Part shown: positions 1 to 7,545 of the stretch, piece by piece | Layout of the letters: each line of letters opens with the position of its first letter | Position numbering within the stretch: position 1 is the first letter of the stretch | Assembly (NCBI GenBank): GCA_040905365.1 | Contig: JBBDRQ010000053.1 | Span: forward strand, 1-27,894 | Origin: JAHWKV01 sp040905365 | Lineage (GTDB): Bacteria; Actinomycetota; CADDZG01; JAHWKV01 | DNA length: 27,894 bases | Direction: 5' to 3' | Made by a program: the position numbers and the translations under genes | Notes under the pieces: generated by a model | The model's input: the letters and a program-made list of their open reading frames with translations, nothing else | Databases searched by the model: none | Told to the model about the DNA's origin: nothing

Positions 1-431
1 AGATCCAACAAGCCCGCACCCAGTCCCTCGTCCACCGCCGCCAGCAGCAGCAGCATCAAAGCGCACCCGCCGTCAACGTACCAGTACGGCACAGGCCAGG
101 TGCGAGCCGCCGCGGCGGGCTTGCGCTTGTCCGGCTCCTCGTATCGCCGGCGGTACACTTCCTCACTGACGCAGCACACCACATGGACCGGGGCGCTCGA
201 CAACCACGGATCAAACCCTCGCCGCAGGTACCCGGGCTCCCCCGCGAGCCGGGCGATCTCGGATCGCAGATCCCCATCGGTGACCACCACGAAGGACTGG
301 CCCTGAGTAAACCCGGCGCTCGGGCCGCGGCGGGCCGTGTCCACGATTCGGGCCACCTGGTCCTCGGACACGGGTTCGGCGGTGTAGCGACGAACCATGC
401 GCCGTCGGCGCACAACCTGCGAAAACTCCAC
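1..431 (-). CDS. Nitroreductase family protein, N-terminal part (runs off window)
   Basis: The gene reads leftward and is cut by the window edge, so about 143 N-terminal residues are visible. It begins VEFSQVVRRRRMVRRYTAEP, followed by a stretch containing GPSAGFTQGQSFVVVTD. The RRRMVRRY phosphate/FMN-contacting segment and the SAGFTQG loop are typical of FMN-dependent nitroreductase-fold oxidoreductases in Actinobacteria. The substrate cannot be told from this half. The start is a GTG at 429-431, chosen because GAGGGG (437-442) sits 5 nt upstream and no ATG lies nearby in frame. No partner gene is visible. The family call is firm; the biochemical role is open. Confidence 0.85.
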   Translation of the reverse strand, partial: MEFSQVVRRRRMVRRYTAEPVSEDQVARIVDTARRGPSAGFTQGQSFVVVTDGDLRSEIARLAGEPGYLRRGFDPWLSSAPVHVVCCVSEEVYRRRYEEPDKRKPAAAARTWPVPYWYVDGGCALMLLLLAAVDEGLGAGLLD

Positions 432-524
432 CCGATCCCCTCAAGGTAGTGGTTGCGGCGCCCAAGCGGGCAGACCGCCGGCAATTGTGCCGGCAGCGTA
501 CCAGGGACTACCCCCGGCCCACCG

Positions 525-597
525 CGCAAAAAGCCCGGCAAGCCGGCTACGGTGATGAGCTACAAGCGCTCGATACCGCGGCCGGCTTACCGGGCTT
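525..597 (-). terminator. Long imperfect hairpin terminator downstream of the lipoprotein gene
   Basis: Arms 531-547 and 581-597 are inverted repeats of 17 nt with one mismatch. The inner part (551-560 against 571-579) can continue pairing imperfectly around a short loop. On the minus strand the stem is followed directly by a run of five T (complement of 527-532). It lies just past the stop of the acidic lipoprotein gene (630) and before the nitroreductase start (431), so it probably ends the lipoprotein transcript. A T run also follows on the plus side (602-607), so it could work in both directions. Confidence 0.65.
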
Positions 598-629
598 AGT
601 TGTTTTTTGGGGTTAAGAGTTAACCGTTG

Positions 630-920
630 CTACTCGCCGCCCAGGTTGTCGGTTCCCTCCTCGACCTCGTCGCCGCCTTCTTCAATGGCGTCGCCGGTCT
701 CGTCGGCAGCATCGCCGGCTGCGTCGCCGGTCTCTTCGCCTACATCGCCGAGCTCGTCACCCAGGCCGTCATCGTTGCCTTCGCCGAAGCCATCGTCGAC
801 TTCACCCCCGTTGTCAAGACCGCCGTCGTCGAGACCGCCGTCGTCGGCGTCGTCACATGCGACGCCCAGAATCGCAAAACACGCCACCATCAGGGCGAGC
901 AACTTCTTCTTCCATGCCAT
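630..920 (-). CDS. Small, extremely acidic lipoprotein
   Basis: A 96-residue protein. The start ATG (918-920) is preceded by AAAGGAG (929-935) with 8 nt spacing. The N-terminus MAWKKKLLALMVACFAILG is a classic signal peptide leading to the lipobox LGVAC, so the mature protein should begin at Cys24 and be lipid-anchored outside the membrane. Almost everything after the cysteine is D, E, G, A, T or N: first Asp/Gly-rich repeats of the DDGGL/DNGGE type, then a helix-like run with GDAAGDAADETGDAIEEGG. No enzymatic domain is recognised. It could bind cations or act as a spacer at the cell surface; both are inference. The opposite strand is open over the same stretch because of the GAC/GGC-rich composition, but this frame has the ribosome site and signal peptide. 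Confidence 0.85.
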   Translation of the reverse strand: MAWKKKLLALMVACFAILGVACDDADDGGLDDGGLDNGGEVDDGFGEGNDDGLGDELGDVGEETGDAAGDAADETGDAIEEGGDEVEEGTDNLGGE

Positions 921-1157
921 CGAAAGAACTCCTTTCGTCGAACAACCGATTGGCCGGCAACGCATTCCGCAGACCAAAACGCAACACATACCCCAGCGCG
1001 TTGCCCCCAAACCGACGCGTTCAAACCAAAACACCTCGGAAAAGCCGGGAGTGCAAATCGGAAGGGAGGCGGACCACGTCTTTAGCCGGTTCGAGATCGA
1101 TCGCTTAGAGGTGGATCTCTTAAGGGCGCAGTGGACCCCGGCCCGGTTTGGTGAAAT

Positions 1158-1234
1158 TGGTCGGGATGGCGGGATTTGAACCCACGACCTCCTCGTCCCG
1201 AACGAGGCGCGCTACCAAGCTGCGCTACATCCCG
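1158..1234 (-). tRNA. tRNA-Pro(CGG)
   Basis: A cloverleaf reads on the minus strand: acceptor CGGGATG/CATCCCG, D arm GCGC/GCGC, anticodon stem CCTCG/CGAGG with loop TTCGGGA (anticodon CGG), and T arm with TTCAAAT. The discriminator is A at 1161. The CCA is encoded (1158-1160), unlike the other tRNAs in the window. Confidence 0.95.
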
Positions 1235-1358
1235 TAGCTATAAGAGTCTACTGCACAGGCGCCGTCCCCGATTGCGCCAGCGACGCCGCCGCCTTTGAAA
1301 TCGCCTGCTGCTGCTTAGGCGCCTAACCCGTCGTCTGAGGCATCAGATACGTCGGCAG

Positions 1359-2396
1359 CTACCGGCCCGGCAGCAGAAGCTCCGCAATCTGCACCGCGTT
1401 CAGGGCCGCCCCCTTGCGCAGATTGTCGGAGACGGTGAAAAACGACAAGGCGCGCTCGTCGAAGGGATCCTTGCGTACCCGGCCTACGTAGCAGGGATCG
1501 GAACCGGCGCCGGTGTGGGCGGTGGGCAACTCGACCAACTTGACGCCGGGAGCGTGCTTGAGGATGCCCTGAGCCTCCTGCGCGTCCACCCTGTCGGCAA
1601 ACCTGGCGTGTACCGACGCGCCGTGACCCACGACGCTGGGGACCCGCACGCAGGTGGTGATGACCTCCAAAGATTCCAAGTCCATGATCTTGCGGCTTTC
1701 GGTGAGCATCTTGAGCTCTTCGCTGGTTGAGCCGTCCGGCTTGACCGATCCGATGGCCGGCAAGATGTTGAAAGCGATGGACTCGGCGAACACGTCGGAT
1801 TTGGGAGCACGCCCCTGCACGTCTCCGGCGGCCAGCGCCGGCATCTCGCCCACGAGCTTTTGAGTCTGCTCTTCGAGTTCCTCCACCCCGCCCCGTCCTG
1901 CACCGGAGGTGGCCTGGTAGGTGGAGACGATCATGCGCTGCAGGTGGTACGTCTTGTGCAGCGCCGCCACCGGCACCACTACGCCGATGGTGGCGCAGTT
2001 GGGCGAGGCGATGATGCCCTTGTGCTGGTCGACCGCGCCGGGGTTGGCCTCGGGCACCACCAGAGGCACCTGGGGGTCGGCGCGCCAAGCGGCGGAGTTG
2101 TCGACGACTATCGCTCCGGCCTGCACCGCCTGCGGCGCCCACTCGGCCGCCACCTCATCTGGGGTGTCGAGCAGGACCAGGTCAATACCGTCGAAAGCGC
2201 CGGGCTCGAGGACCTTGACCGTCAGACTCCGGTCGCCGAAACGCACCTCCGTCCCCGCCGAGCGGGCGGAGGCTATAGCCACGACCTCCGAGGCCGGAAA
2301 ACCTCGCTGGTGCAAAATATCCAGCATCACGCGTCCGACCGCGCCGGTCGCACCGACTACGCCTACGACTGGACTCTCCGGAAGATTCATACCCAT
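1359..2396 (-). CDS. asd: Aspartate-semialdehyde dehydrogenase
   Basis: Reduces aspartyl-4-phosphate to aspartate semialdehyde with NADPH, the second step toward lysine (and diaminopimelate), threonine and methionine. The 345-residue protein has the nucleotide motif GVVGATGAVG (about 12-21), the catalytic cysteine in SPNCATIG (Cys134), YQATSGAGRGG in the substrate pocket (about 160-170) and the active-site histidine in RVPSVVGHG (about 258). Length is normal. The ATG at 2394-2396 is chosen because GGAGG lies 12 nt upstream; the ATG at 2388-2390 and an upstream TTG (2417) are alternatives. It starts 5 nt before the lysC stop codon region, so both are cotranscribed and probably translationally linked. 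Confidence 0.95.
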   Translation of the reverse strand: MGMNLPESPVVGVVGATGAVGRVMLDILHQRGFPASEVVAIASARSAGTEVRFGDRSLTVKVLEPGAFDGIDLVLLDTPDEVAAEWAPQAVQAGAIVVDNSAAWRADPQVPLVVPEANPGAVDQHKGIIASPNCATIGVVVPVAALHKTYHLQRMIVSTYQATSGAGRGGVEELEEQTQKLVGEMPALAAGDVQGRAPKSDVFAESIAFNILPAIGSVKPDGSTSEELKMLTESRKIMDLESLEVITTCVRVPSVVGHGASVHARFADRVDAQEAQGILKHAPGVKLVELPTAHTGAGSDPCYVGRVRKDPFDERALSFFTVSDNLRKGAALNAVQIAELLLPGR

Positions 2397-2400
2397 TAGA

Positions 2401-2904
2401 TTACACACCCTCCACAACAGCTTGTTGTTCGTCGCCCAGCCCGAAGCGCTCGTGAATCACCTGGCTGGCCTGCTCCAGATCCAAAGCCCGCACCACGCAC
2501 GAGATACGGATCGAGGAAGTGGAGATCATCTCAATGTTGATTCCGGCCTCGGCCAGCGCGGAGAACATATCGGCGGCCACTCCCGGATCGGACTTCATGC
2601 CGGCGCCGATCAACGAGAGCTTGGCGATATCGGAGTCGGCGCTGAACCCGGCCGCGCCGATCTCGGCGACGATCCGGCGAATCGCCTGGCCGGAGCGGGC
2701 CAGATCCTCCTTGGGCATGGTGAAGGTCAGGTCCGTCTTACCGTCGTGCGAGACGTTTTGAACGATCATGTCAACGTTGATCTTCTCCTTGGCGATATCG
2801 CCGAAGATCCTGGCCGCGATGCCCGGCTGGTCGGGAACTCCGTCGATGCGGATCATCGCCTCCGAATCGTCGTGAGCTATAGCGGTGACCAAAGCCTTCT
2901 CCAT
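2401..2904 (-). CDS. Aspartokinase beta subunit from an internal start
   Basis: Within lysC, Met247 (ATG 2902-2904) is preceded by AAGGAGGAGGT (2912-2922) at 8 nt spacing, one of the strongest ribosome sites in the window. The product would be 167 residues starting MEKALVTAIAHDDSEA and containing only the ACT regulatory region. In Corynebacterium glutamicum and Bacillus subtilis the same in-frame arrangement yields a separate beta subunit that forms an alpha2beta2 enzyme, and the start falls at the equivalent place. Expression here is inferred from the ribosome site and its position. Confidence 0.7.
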   Translation of the reverse strand: MEKALVTAIAHDDSEAMIRIDGVPDQPGIAARIFGDIAKEKINVDMIVQNVSHDGKTDLTFTMPKEDLARSGQAIRRIVAEIGAAGFSADSDIAKLSLIGAGMKSDPGVAADMFSALAEAGINIEMISTSSIRISCVVRALDLEQASQVIHERFGLGDEQQAVVEGV

Positions 2905-3642
2905 CTCGTCGACCTCCTCCTTGACCAAAGTGCCGGGCTCATCGTTAAAGGACGAGCGGCAGTGAATAACCACGCCGTGAGTACGCGCGAACTCGACCGA
3001 GCGCAGCACCAGCACCCCGGCGCCGGAGGCGGCCATCTCCAGCATTTCCTCGTAGGTAACCTCGTTGAGCTTGCGGGCGTTGGGAACGATCCGGGGGTCG
3101 GCGTTGTAGACGCCGGCCACATCGGTGAGGATCTCGCACACGTCGGCGTTCAGCGCCGCGGCCAAGGCCACCGCGGTGGTGTCGGAGCCACCCCGGCCGA
3201 GCGTGGTCACGTCCGAGTCGGTGGACACGCCCTGGAATCCGGCCACGATGACCACCCTGCCCGCCTGCAGCGCCTCCTCCACCCGGTGCGCGTGTACGTC
3301 GAGGATCCTTGCCTTGGTGTGGCTGGTGTCGGTGAGGATGCCGGCCTGCGAACCTGTAAAGCTAACGGCCTCCACCTTCCGGGCGTTGAGCGCCATGGAC
3401 AGAAGCGCCATCGATATGCGCTCTCCCGCAGAGAGCAGCATGTCCATCTCTCGGGCGTGCGGACGGCGCGTGATCTCGTGAGCCAGCCGCACCAGATCGT
3501 CGGTGGACTTGCCCATTGCCGAAACCACGACCACGACGGAGTCTCCCTGGGCAGCCCGCTCGGCCACGCGAGCGGCAACCGCCTTGATGCGCTCGGGGCT
3601 GGCCACCGAGGAGCCGCCGTACTTTTGAACCACTACCGCCAT
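2401..3642 (-). CDS. lysC: Aspartokinase (alpha subunit)
   Basis: Phosphorylates aspartate, the committed step of the aspartate-family pathway that feeds the next gene, asd. The 413-residue protein has KYGGSS at the N-terminus, the kinase core with GRGGSDTTAVALAAALNA, TDVAGVYNADPRIV, and two ACT domains in the last 160 residues (for example RIDGVPDQPGIAARIFGD) that usually bind lysine and threonine for feedback control. This is the actinobacterial/Bacillus-type layout. The ATG lies 1 nt past the recR stop, and its ribosome site (GGAG) is inside the recR 3' end. A second, internal start is listed separately. Confidence 0.96.
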   Translation of the reverse strand: MAVVVQKYGGSSVASPERIKAVAARVAERAAQGDSVVVVVSAMGKSTDDLVRLAHEITRRPHAREMDMLLSAGERISMALLSMALNARKVEAVSFTGSQAGILTDTSHTKARILDVHAHRVEEALQAGRVVIVAGFQGVSTDSDVTTLGRGGSDTTAVALAAALNADVCEILTDVAGVYNADPRIVPNARKLNEVTYEEMLEMAASGAGVLVLRSVEFARTHGVVIHCRSSFNDEPGTLVKEEVDEMEKALVTAIAHDDSEAMIRIDGVPDQPGIAARIFGDIAKEKINVDMIVQNVSHDGKTDLTFTMPKEDLARSGQAIRRIVAEIGAAGFSADSDIAKLSLIGAGMKSDPGVAADMFSALAEAGINIEMISTSSIRISCVVRALDLEQASQVIHERFGLGDEQQAVVEGV

Positions 3643-3643
3643 A

Positions 3644-4249
3644 TCAAACTCCTAGTTCCCTGCGACCCTGTAGGGCCCGGCCGAGGGTCACCTCGTCGGC
3701 GTACTCCAAATCGCCGCCCACCGGCAGCCCGCTGGCAATCCGGGTTACACGCACACCCAACGGCACCAACAGGCGGGCCAGATACATGGCGGTAGCCTCA
3801 CCCTCGACGTTGGGATTGGTGGCTACTATGACCTCCTGGATGCCGTCGGCGGGAATCCGGTCCAACAGCTCCTTGAGATGCAGGTCATCGGGGCCGACCC
3901 CGTCTATCGGAGAGATCGCTCCCCCCAATACATGGTACCGGCCGTGAAACTCGCCGGTCTTCTCCACCGAGACGATGTCGGGCGCCTCTTCCACTACACA
4001 TACCACGGCCGGGTCCCGGCGGGCATCCCGGCAGTACTCACACAGCAACTCGGAAGCGAAATTGAAGCACTGCGGGCAAAAGCGCACCCGGTCCCGCATC
4101 GTCACGATCGCCTCGGCCAGCTGCCGGGCGGTCCGGTTGTCCACCTTCAATAGGTGAAACACCAGCCTCTGGGCGGTCTTGCGGCCGATCCCGGGCAGCT
4201 TGGAGAACTCGTCGATCAGCTCCTGCACCGGCGGTGCGAACATAGCCAT
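3644..4249 (-). CDS. recR: Recombination mediator protein RecR
   Basis: Acts with RecO (and RecF) to load RecA on gapped DNA. The 201 residues follow the family layout: helix-hairpin-helix KLPGIGRKTAQRLVFHLL (about 17-34), a four-cysteine zinc finger CPQC...CEYC (Cys58, 61, 70, 73), and a Toprim domain from about 80 with VVEEAPDI and ATNPNVEGEATAMYL. The ATG at 4247-4249 has AGGA 7 nt upstream. It follows ybaB and precedes lysC; ybaB-recR and dnaX-ybaB-recR are conserved bacterial neighbourhoods. Confidence 0.97.
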   Translation of the reverse strand: MAMFAPPVQELIDEFSKLPGIGRKTAQRLVFHLLKVDNRTARQLAEAIVTMRDRVRFCPQCFNFASELLCEYCRDARRDPAVVCVVEEAPDIVSVEKTGEFHGRYHVLGGAISPIDGVGPDDLHLKELLDRIPADGIQEVIVATNPNVEGEATAMYLARLLVPLGVRVTRIASGLPVGGDLEYADEVTLGRALQGRRELGV

Positions 4250-4280
4250 GGGCTTTTCCTAGCCGCCGATGCGCGACCGC

Positions 4281-4304
4281 AGTGGGCCGTCGGGTAGGCC
4301 CACT
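4281..4304 (-). other. Intergenic stem-loop between ybaB and recR
   Basis: AGTGGGCC (4281-4288) and GGCCCACT (4297-4304) form a perfect 8-bp stem with an 8-nt loop directly after the ybaB stop codon. No T run follows on the minus strand, so it is not a standard terminator. It may protect the ybaB mRNA end or attenuate transcription into recR; either role is inference. Confidence 0.45.
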
Positions 4305-4637
4305 CTACACACCGGGAAGGCCGGGCATGCCGGGGATATTCATGCCCTCGCTCAAACCGCCCAAGCGCTCCTGGGTCAGCTCGTGCTGCTGGCGCACCGC
4401 TTCGTTGATCGCGGCCAAAACCAGATCCTCCAGCAAGCTCGGGTCATCGGGGTCGCCTGCTTCCGGGTCGATCTTGACGTTAGTGAACTCACCCTTGCCG
4501 GTAACGGTTACCGAGACCAGCCCTCCGCCGGAGGTGCCGGTGATCTCCTCCTCGCCCAGCTGTTCCTCCGCCTTGGCCAGCTCCGACTGCATCTTGGCAA
4601 CCTGCTTCATCATCTTGTTCATGTCCATTTGGGGCAC
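4305..4637 (-). CDS. ybaB: YbaB/EbfC family nucleoid-associated protein
   Basis: A 110-residue DNA-binding protein of the YbaB/EbfC family, usually a dimer with a tweezer-like fold. The N-terminal MNKMMKQVAKMQSELAKAEE helix, the VSVTVTGKGEFTNVKIDPEA beta region and the LEDLVLAAINEAVRQ helix are family hallmarks. The C-terminus ends in a Met/Gly/Pro-rich tail. It starts with GTG (4635-4637) just after the dnaX stop. The ATG at 4626-4628 is also possible, because the AAGGG (4640-4644) lies close to the GTG and about 11 nt from that ATG. It sits between dnaX and recR, as in many bacteria. Confidence 0.93.
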   Translation of the reverse strand: MPQMDMNKMMKQVAKMQSELAKAEEQLGEEEITGTSGGGLVSVTVTGKGEFTNVKIDPEAGDPDDPSLLEDLVLAAINEAVRQQHELTQERLGGLSEGMNIPGMPGLPGV

Positions 4638-4643
4638 ATCCCT

Positions 4644-6275
4644 TCAGGGGTCATCTACAACCACTGTTCCTTTAAAGGCCCGGCGAATCAATTCGACCGC
4701 GTCGTCGGGCGGCTCCGAGGAATCCGAGTCGCTGGGCTCGCCTTCCTCCGGATTTTCGGGCTCGGCGGACCGCTTGCCCGGCCTTACCGAACCCGCGTCG
4801 CCGGCACCCATTACACACTTGACCTTGGGCTTCACTCCGAGGACATTCTCAAAAGCCTCCACCAATGGAGCATTTTGCGCCTCCTCGGAGACTTTGTCCC
4901 GGTGAAACCGCGCACGGGGACCGAACTCCAGAACCAGCTCGTGACCTTCCCAGGCGACGGGTTGAGCCGGGTGCAGCATGGCGTGCAGCGAGATCTTGCT
5001 CCGTTTGACCCTGTCGAGAATCACCGGCCAGGCGCGCTTGATCCGGTCGATGTCCAGCTCGGAGGCATCGGCCACCCGCATCGANNNNNNNNNNNNNNNN
5101 NNNNNNNNNNNNNNNNNNNNNNNNNNNNNNNNNNNNNNNNNNNNNNNNNNNNNNNNNNNNNNNNNNNNNNNNNNNNNNNNNNNNGCGTGCAGGTCGGGGC
5201 GGGCCATCCGGGCCAGCGCAATCTCCAAGGCCAGCCGCCCGGGCACGGCCTGCCGCAGCTGCAACTGGATCTCGTTGGTCAGGTCGAGCAGCCTGAGCAG
5301 CTCCGCGTTTTGAAAGTGGTTGGCCTGCTCCTGCAACCGGGTCAGCTGGTTGTCGGTGACGTCGAGGATCTCCCGAGCGGCCTTGACGTTTAGCACCAGA
5401 AACAGCGAGCGGAGGTGGTCGGTGAGGCCCCGGGCAAACTCCCTCAAGTCCACGCCGGAGCGCACCAGGCGCTCGGCAAAGACGAAGACCGCACCGATAT
5501 CACGCTCGGAGACTAGGTCCACGGCCTCAAACAGCAGGTCGTCGGGCATCCGGCCCAGCAACTGGGTAAGGTCGCCCACCTCCGGCTCGTCGCCTGCGAA
5601 GGACCTGAGCTGGTCGAGCAAACTTAGCGCGTCCCGCACGGAGCCCCCGGCCCGGGAGGCGATCCCGTAACGGGTCTGCTCGTCGGCCGTTATCCCCTCC
5701 ATCTCGCACACCTGCTCCAGGCGCCGGGCCGCGTCGGCGGCGCCGACCGCCCTGAACTCGTAGCGCTGGCAGCGATCCAGAACCGTCTGCAGCACCTTGT
5801 AGGGCTCGGTGGTGGCGAAAACGAAGATCACGTGGTCGGGCGGTTCCTCGAGCACCTTGAGCAGAGCGTTGTTGGCCGCCGGCGAAAGCATGTGGCATTC
5901 GTCGACGATGTAGACCTTCCACCGGCCCCCCGCGGTGGAGTAGGCCACCTTCTCCCGCAGATCCCGCGCGTCGTCCACCGAGCCGTGCGATGCCGCATCG
6001 ATCTCGACCACGTCCAGCGACACCCCGGTGGTGATCTGCTCGCAGGAGGAGCACCGCCCGCACGGCTCCGCCTCGGCGCGCTCGCAGTTGAGCGCCTTGG
6101 CCAGGATTCGGGCGGTGGAGGTCTTGCCGGTCCCGCGCGGACCGCTGAACAGCAGGGCGTGGGCCAGCCGCTTCTGCGTAATGGCCCGCTGCAGGGTACC
6201 GGTGACGTGCTCCTGGCCGACCACCTCGGCGAAGCTCTGAGGGCGGTATTTGCGGTAGAGAGAAAGATGGACCAT
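4644..6275 (-). CDS. dnaX: DNA polymerase III subunit gamma/tau (interrupted by an assembly gap)
   Basis: Clamp-loader ATPase of the replicative polymerase. It begins MVHLSLYRKYRPQSFAEVVG, followed by the Walker A motif GPRGTGKTS, a zinc site CGRCSSCEQ with an upstream cysteine in ALNCERAEAEPC, Walker B VYIVDECHML, and LLKVLEEPPDHVIFVFATTEP-type sensor sequence. After a 100-N gap the same frame continues with a tau-like C-terminal domain (RIKRAWPVILDRVKRSKISL) and a charged acidic tail. The ATG at 6273-6275 is chosen because homologs start six residues before LYRKYRP; a longer in-frame extension upstream has no similarity. GAGG is only 2 nt upstream, so initiation is weakly marked. The true length is unknown because of the gap. 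Confidence 0.93.
   Translation of the reverse strand: MVHLSLYRKYRPQSFAEVVGQEHVTGTLQRAITQKRLAHALLFSGPRGTGKTSTARILAKALNCERAEAEPCGRCSSCEQITTGVSLDVVEIDAASHGSVDDARDLREKVAYSTAGGRWKVYIVDECHMLSPAANNALLKVLEEPPDHVIFVFATTEPYKVLQTVLDRCQRYEFRAVGAADAARRLEQVCEMEGITADEQTRYGIASRAGGSVRDALSLLDQLRSFAGDEPEVGDLTQLLGRMPDDLLFEAVDLVSERDIGAVFVFAERLVRSGVDLREFARGLTDHLRSLFLVLNVKAAREILDVTDNQLTRLQEQANHFQNAELLRLLDLTNEIQLQLRQAVPGRLALEIALARMARPDLHXXXXXXXXXXXXXXXXXXXXXXXXXXXXXXXXXXSMRVADASELDIDRIKRAWPVILDRVKRSKISLHAMLHPAQPVAWEGHELVLEFGPRARFHRDKVSEEAQNAPLVEAFENVLGVKPKVKCVMGAGDAGSVRPGKRSAEPENPEEGEPSDSDSSEPPDDAVELIRRAFKGTVVVDDP
5085..5184. other. Assembly gap (100 N) inside dnaX
   Basis: Exactly 100 undetermined bases, the usual placeholder for a scaffold gap of unknown size. 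It lies in the variable linker between the ATPase/collar part and the tau-like domain of DnaX. Both flanks are in the same dnaX frame. Confidence 0.95.
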
Positions 6276-6428
6276 AACCTCAGATGAGCATAACGCGAGC
6301 AGGCGACGCCGGTTACACTGGCAACGCGCTAGGTGGGCAGTTGGCGGTTGCCTGTAACTCCAAATCCGCCTTATGGGAGGCTGAATTCCCACCCTAGGCT
6401 TGAAGGCATCCGGGGACGGTCCCGGTAA

Positions 6429-6550
6429 GCGGTGTTGACGGCTGGGTCCCGCGCGAGTGACCGGAGTGAACCAGGTCAGGTCGGGAACGAAGCAGCCTTA
6501 AGCTTCAAGGCACTGCGCCGCGGGGTCACCTGGCTTGAGCTGGCTGCCGC
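6429..6550 (+). ncRNA. ffs: Bacterial signal recognition particle RNA (4.5S, small type)
   Basis: The domain IV hallmark is at 6471-6497: CCAGGTCAGG, then TCGGGAACGA (a GGAA tetraloop) and AGCAGCC, which bind the Ffh M domain. Around it a long hairpin can be built: GCTGGGT (6441-6447) with ACCTGGC (6528-6534), and TCCCGCG with CGCGGGG. GCGG (about 6429) with CCGC (6547-6550) may close the stem. The RNA lies upstream of and divergent from dnaX, a common actinobacterial position. The ends are estimates; the core is secure. Confidence 0.88.
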
Positions 6551-6593
6551 GATACGCCCGGGGCTGATAGTCGAAGGTGGGTGCGCATCTTTT
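6551..6593 (+). terminator. Probable terminator of the SRP RNA
   Basis: GATACGCCC (6551-6559) can pair with GGGTGCGCATC (6579-6589), with one mismatch and a small bulge, followed directly by TTTT (6590-6593). It lies just after the SRP RNA and against the stop of the convergent transporter gene. Confidence 0.4.
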
Positions 6594-7356
6594 ATCCAGC
6601 GATATCGTTGAGCAGGCTACCGGCGACGTAGGCAACCGTCGCAGCAGCCCCGCCGAGCGACAGGGTCTTAAGTCCCTCCGACCACCAGGACGACTCCACG
6701 AACTTGGTTTTGGCGGCGCCTACGACAAAGAAAGCCACCCCCGTCGCCAAAGAGCTCCAGAAAAACACCCGGTCGACGACGGTCGACGACACCGCCTGCC
6801 ACACAAACGGCGCCAAGGGAATAAAGCCCACGAGCAAGAACGCTGCGAAGGTGGCGGCCGCCCCCAACAGGGGGCTTCGCCGGTCCATCGGCAAGCCCAG
6901 TTCCTCGCGCAGCATCGTATCGACCCACAGCCTGCGGTCGGCGGTCAAAACGTCCACCGCGCGCTCCAGGTCGTCACCTTCGAAGCCCTTCGCGGCAAAA
7001 ATCTGGCGCACTTCCTCGCGCTCGCCCTCGGGCAGAAGCCGGATCTGAGCCTCCTCCTGAAGCCTGGCCTTGTCCTCGATCTGCCGCTCCGAGCGGGCGC
7101 TCAAGTAGCTGCTCACCGACATGCTGAACCCGTCGGCCAGCAGATTTGCGAACCCGAGAATTATTACGATGCGGGACGACAGCAGCGCTCCGGCGCTGCC
7201 GGCCACTACCGCGAAGGTGGTGACGGTACCGTCCACTGCACCGTAAACAAAATCCCGTAGATAGTTGCCCGAAGGAGTCCCGCTCAGCCTTCTGCGGACC
7301 GCCTCGGGCGTGTGCTCAGCCCGGAGGCTCTCCACATCAAACTTCTCGTCGTCCAA
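6592..7356 (-). CDS. VIT1/CCC1-type transporter family protein
   Basis: A 254-residue membrane protein. The first hydrophobic block carries the family signature: NYLRDFVYGAVDGTVTTFAV, then GFANLLADGFSMSVSSYLSA. A charged middle domain (about 90-160) with EEVRQIF and LREELGL is the typical cytosolic metal-binding insert of the iron/manganese vacuolar transporter family. Three more membrane segments follow in the last 90 residues. Transport of Fe2+ or Mn2+ out of the cytosol is the family expectation and is not shown here. The TTG start (7354-7356) has GGGAGG 5 nt upstream. An ATG at 7416 has no ribosome site and lies beside a tRNA gene, so it is less likely. Confidence 0.85.
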   Translation of the reverse strand: MDDEKFDVESLRAEHTPEAVRRRLSGTPSGNYLRDFVYGAVDGTVTTFAVVAGSAGALLSSRIVIILGFANLLADGFSMSVSSYLSARSERQIEDKARLQEEAQIRLLPEGEREEVRQIFAAKGFEGDDLERAVDVLTADRRLWVDTMLREELGLPMDRRSPLLGAAATFAAFLLVGFIPLAPFVWQAVSSTVVDRVFFWSSLATGVAFFVVGAAKTKFVESSWWSEGLKTLSLGGAAATVAYVAGSLLNDIAG

Positions 7357-7437
7357 CTTCGCCTCCCTCGGTGTTGCGACGCCGAAGCCGGCGCGGATGC
7401 CTTCACGGCGCAGCATCGTAGGCCGGGCGAGGCTAAG

Positions 7438-7526
7438 CGGAGGCGGCGAGATTTGAACTCGCGAGGGGATTGCTCCCCAACTGGTACTCCAAACCAGCGC
7501 CATAGGCCTGTCTAGGCGACGCCTCC
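7438..7526 (-). tRNA. tRNA-Ser(GGA)
   Basis: A long-variable-arm tRNA on the minus strand: acceptor GGAGGCG/CGCCTCC, anticodon stem CTGGT/ACCAG with loop TTGGAGT (anticodon GGA), a variable stem around GGGGAGCAATCCCC, and a T arm with TTCAAAT. The discriminator is G; no CCA is encoded. Confidence 0.95.
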
Positions 7527-7545
7527 ACAACCGATTGTAGTTGGT

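Noticed and set aside
607..1179. Plus-strand Ser/Pro-rich ORF (190 codons) opposite the lipoprotein
   Set aside because: It is the mirror of the GAC/GGC-rich lipoprotein codons. It has no ribosome site and low-complexity SSPxS composition, and it runs into the tRNA-Pro gene.
1921..3795. 624-codon plus-strand ORF opposite asd, lysC and recR
   Set aside because: It spans three firmly identified genes on the other strand. It is rich in His, Gly and Arg with no domain, typical of antisense open frames in high-GC DNA.
4269..5393. 374-codon plus-strand ORF through the dnaX gap
   Set aside because: It exists only because N bases cannot hold stops; it is antisense to ybaB and dnaX.
4644..6275. Programmed frameshift in dnaX producing gamma
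   Set aside because: No A-rich slippery heptamer was seen in the readable part, and the likely region is partly hidden by the gap.
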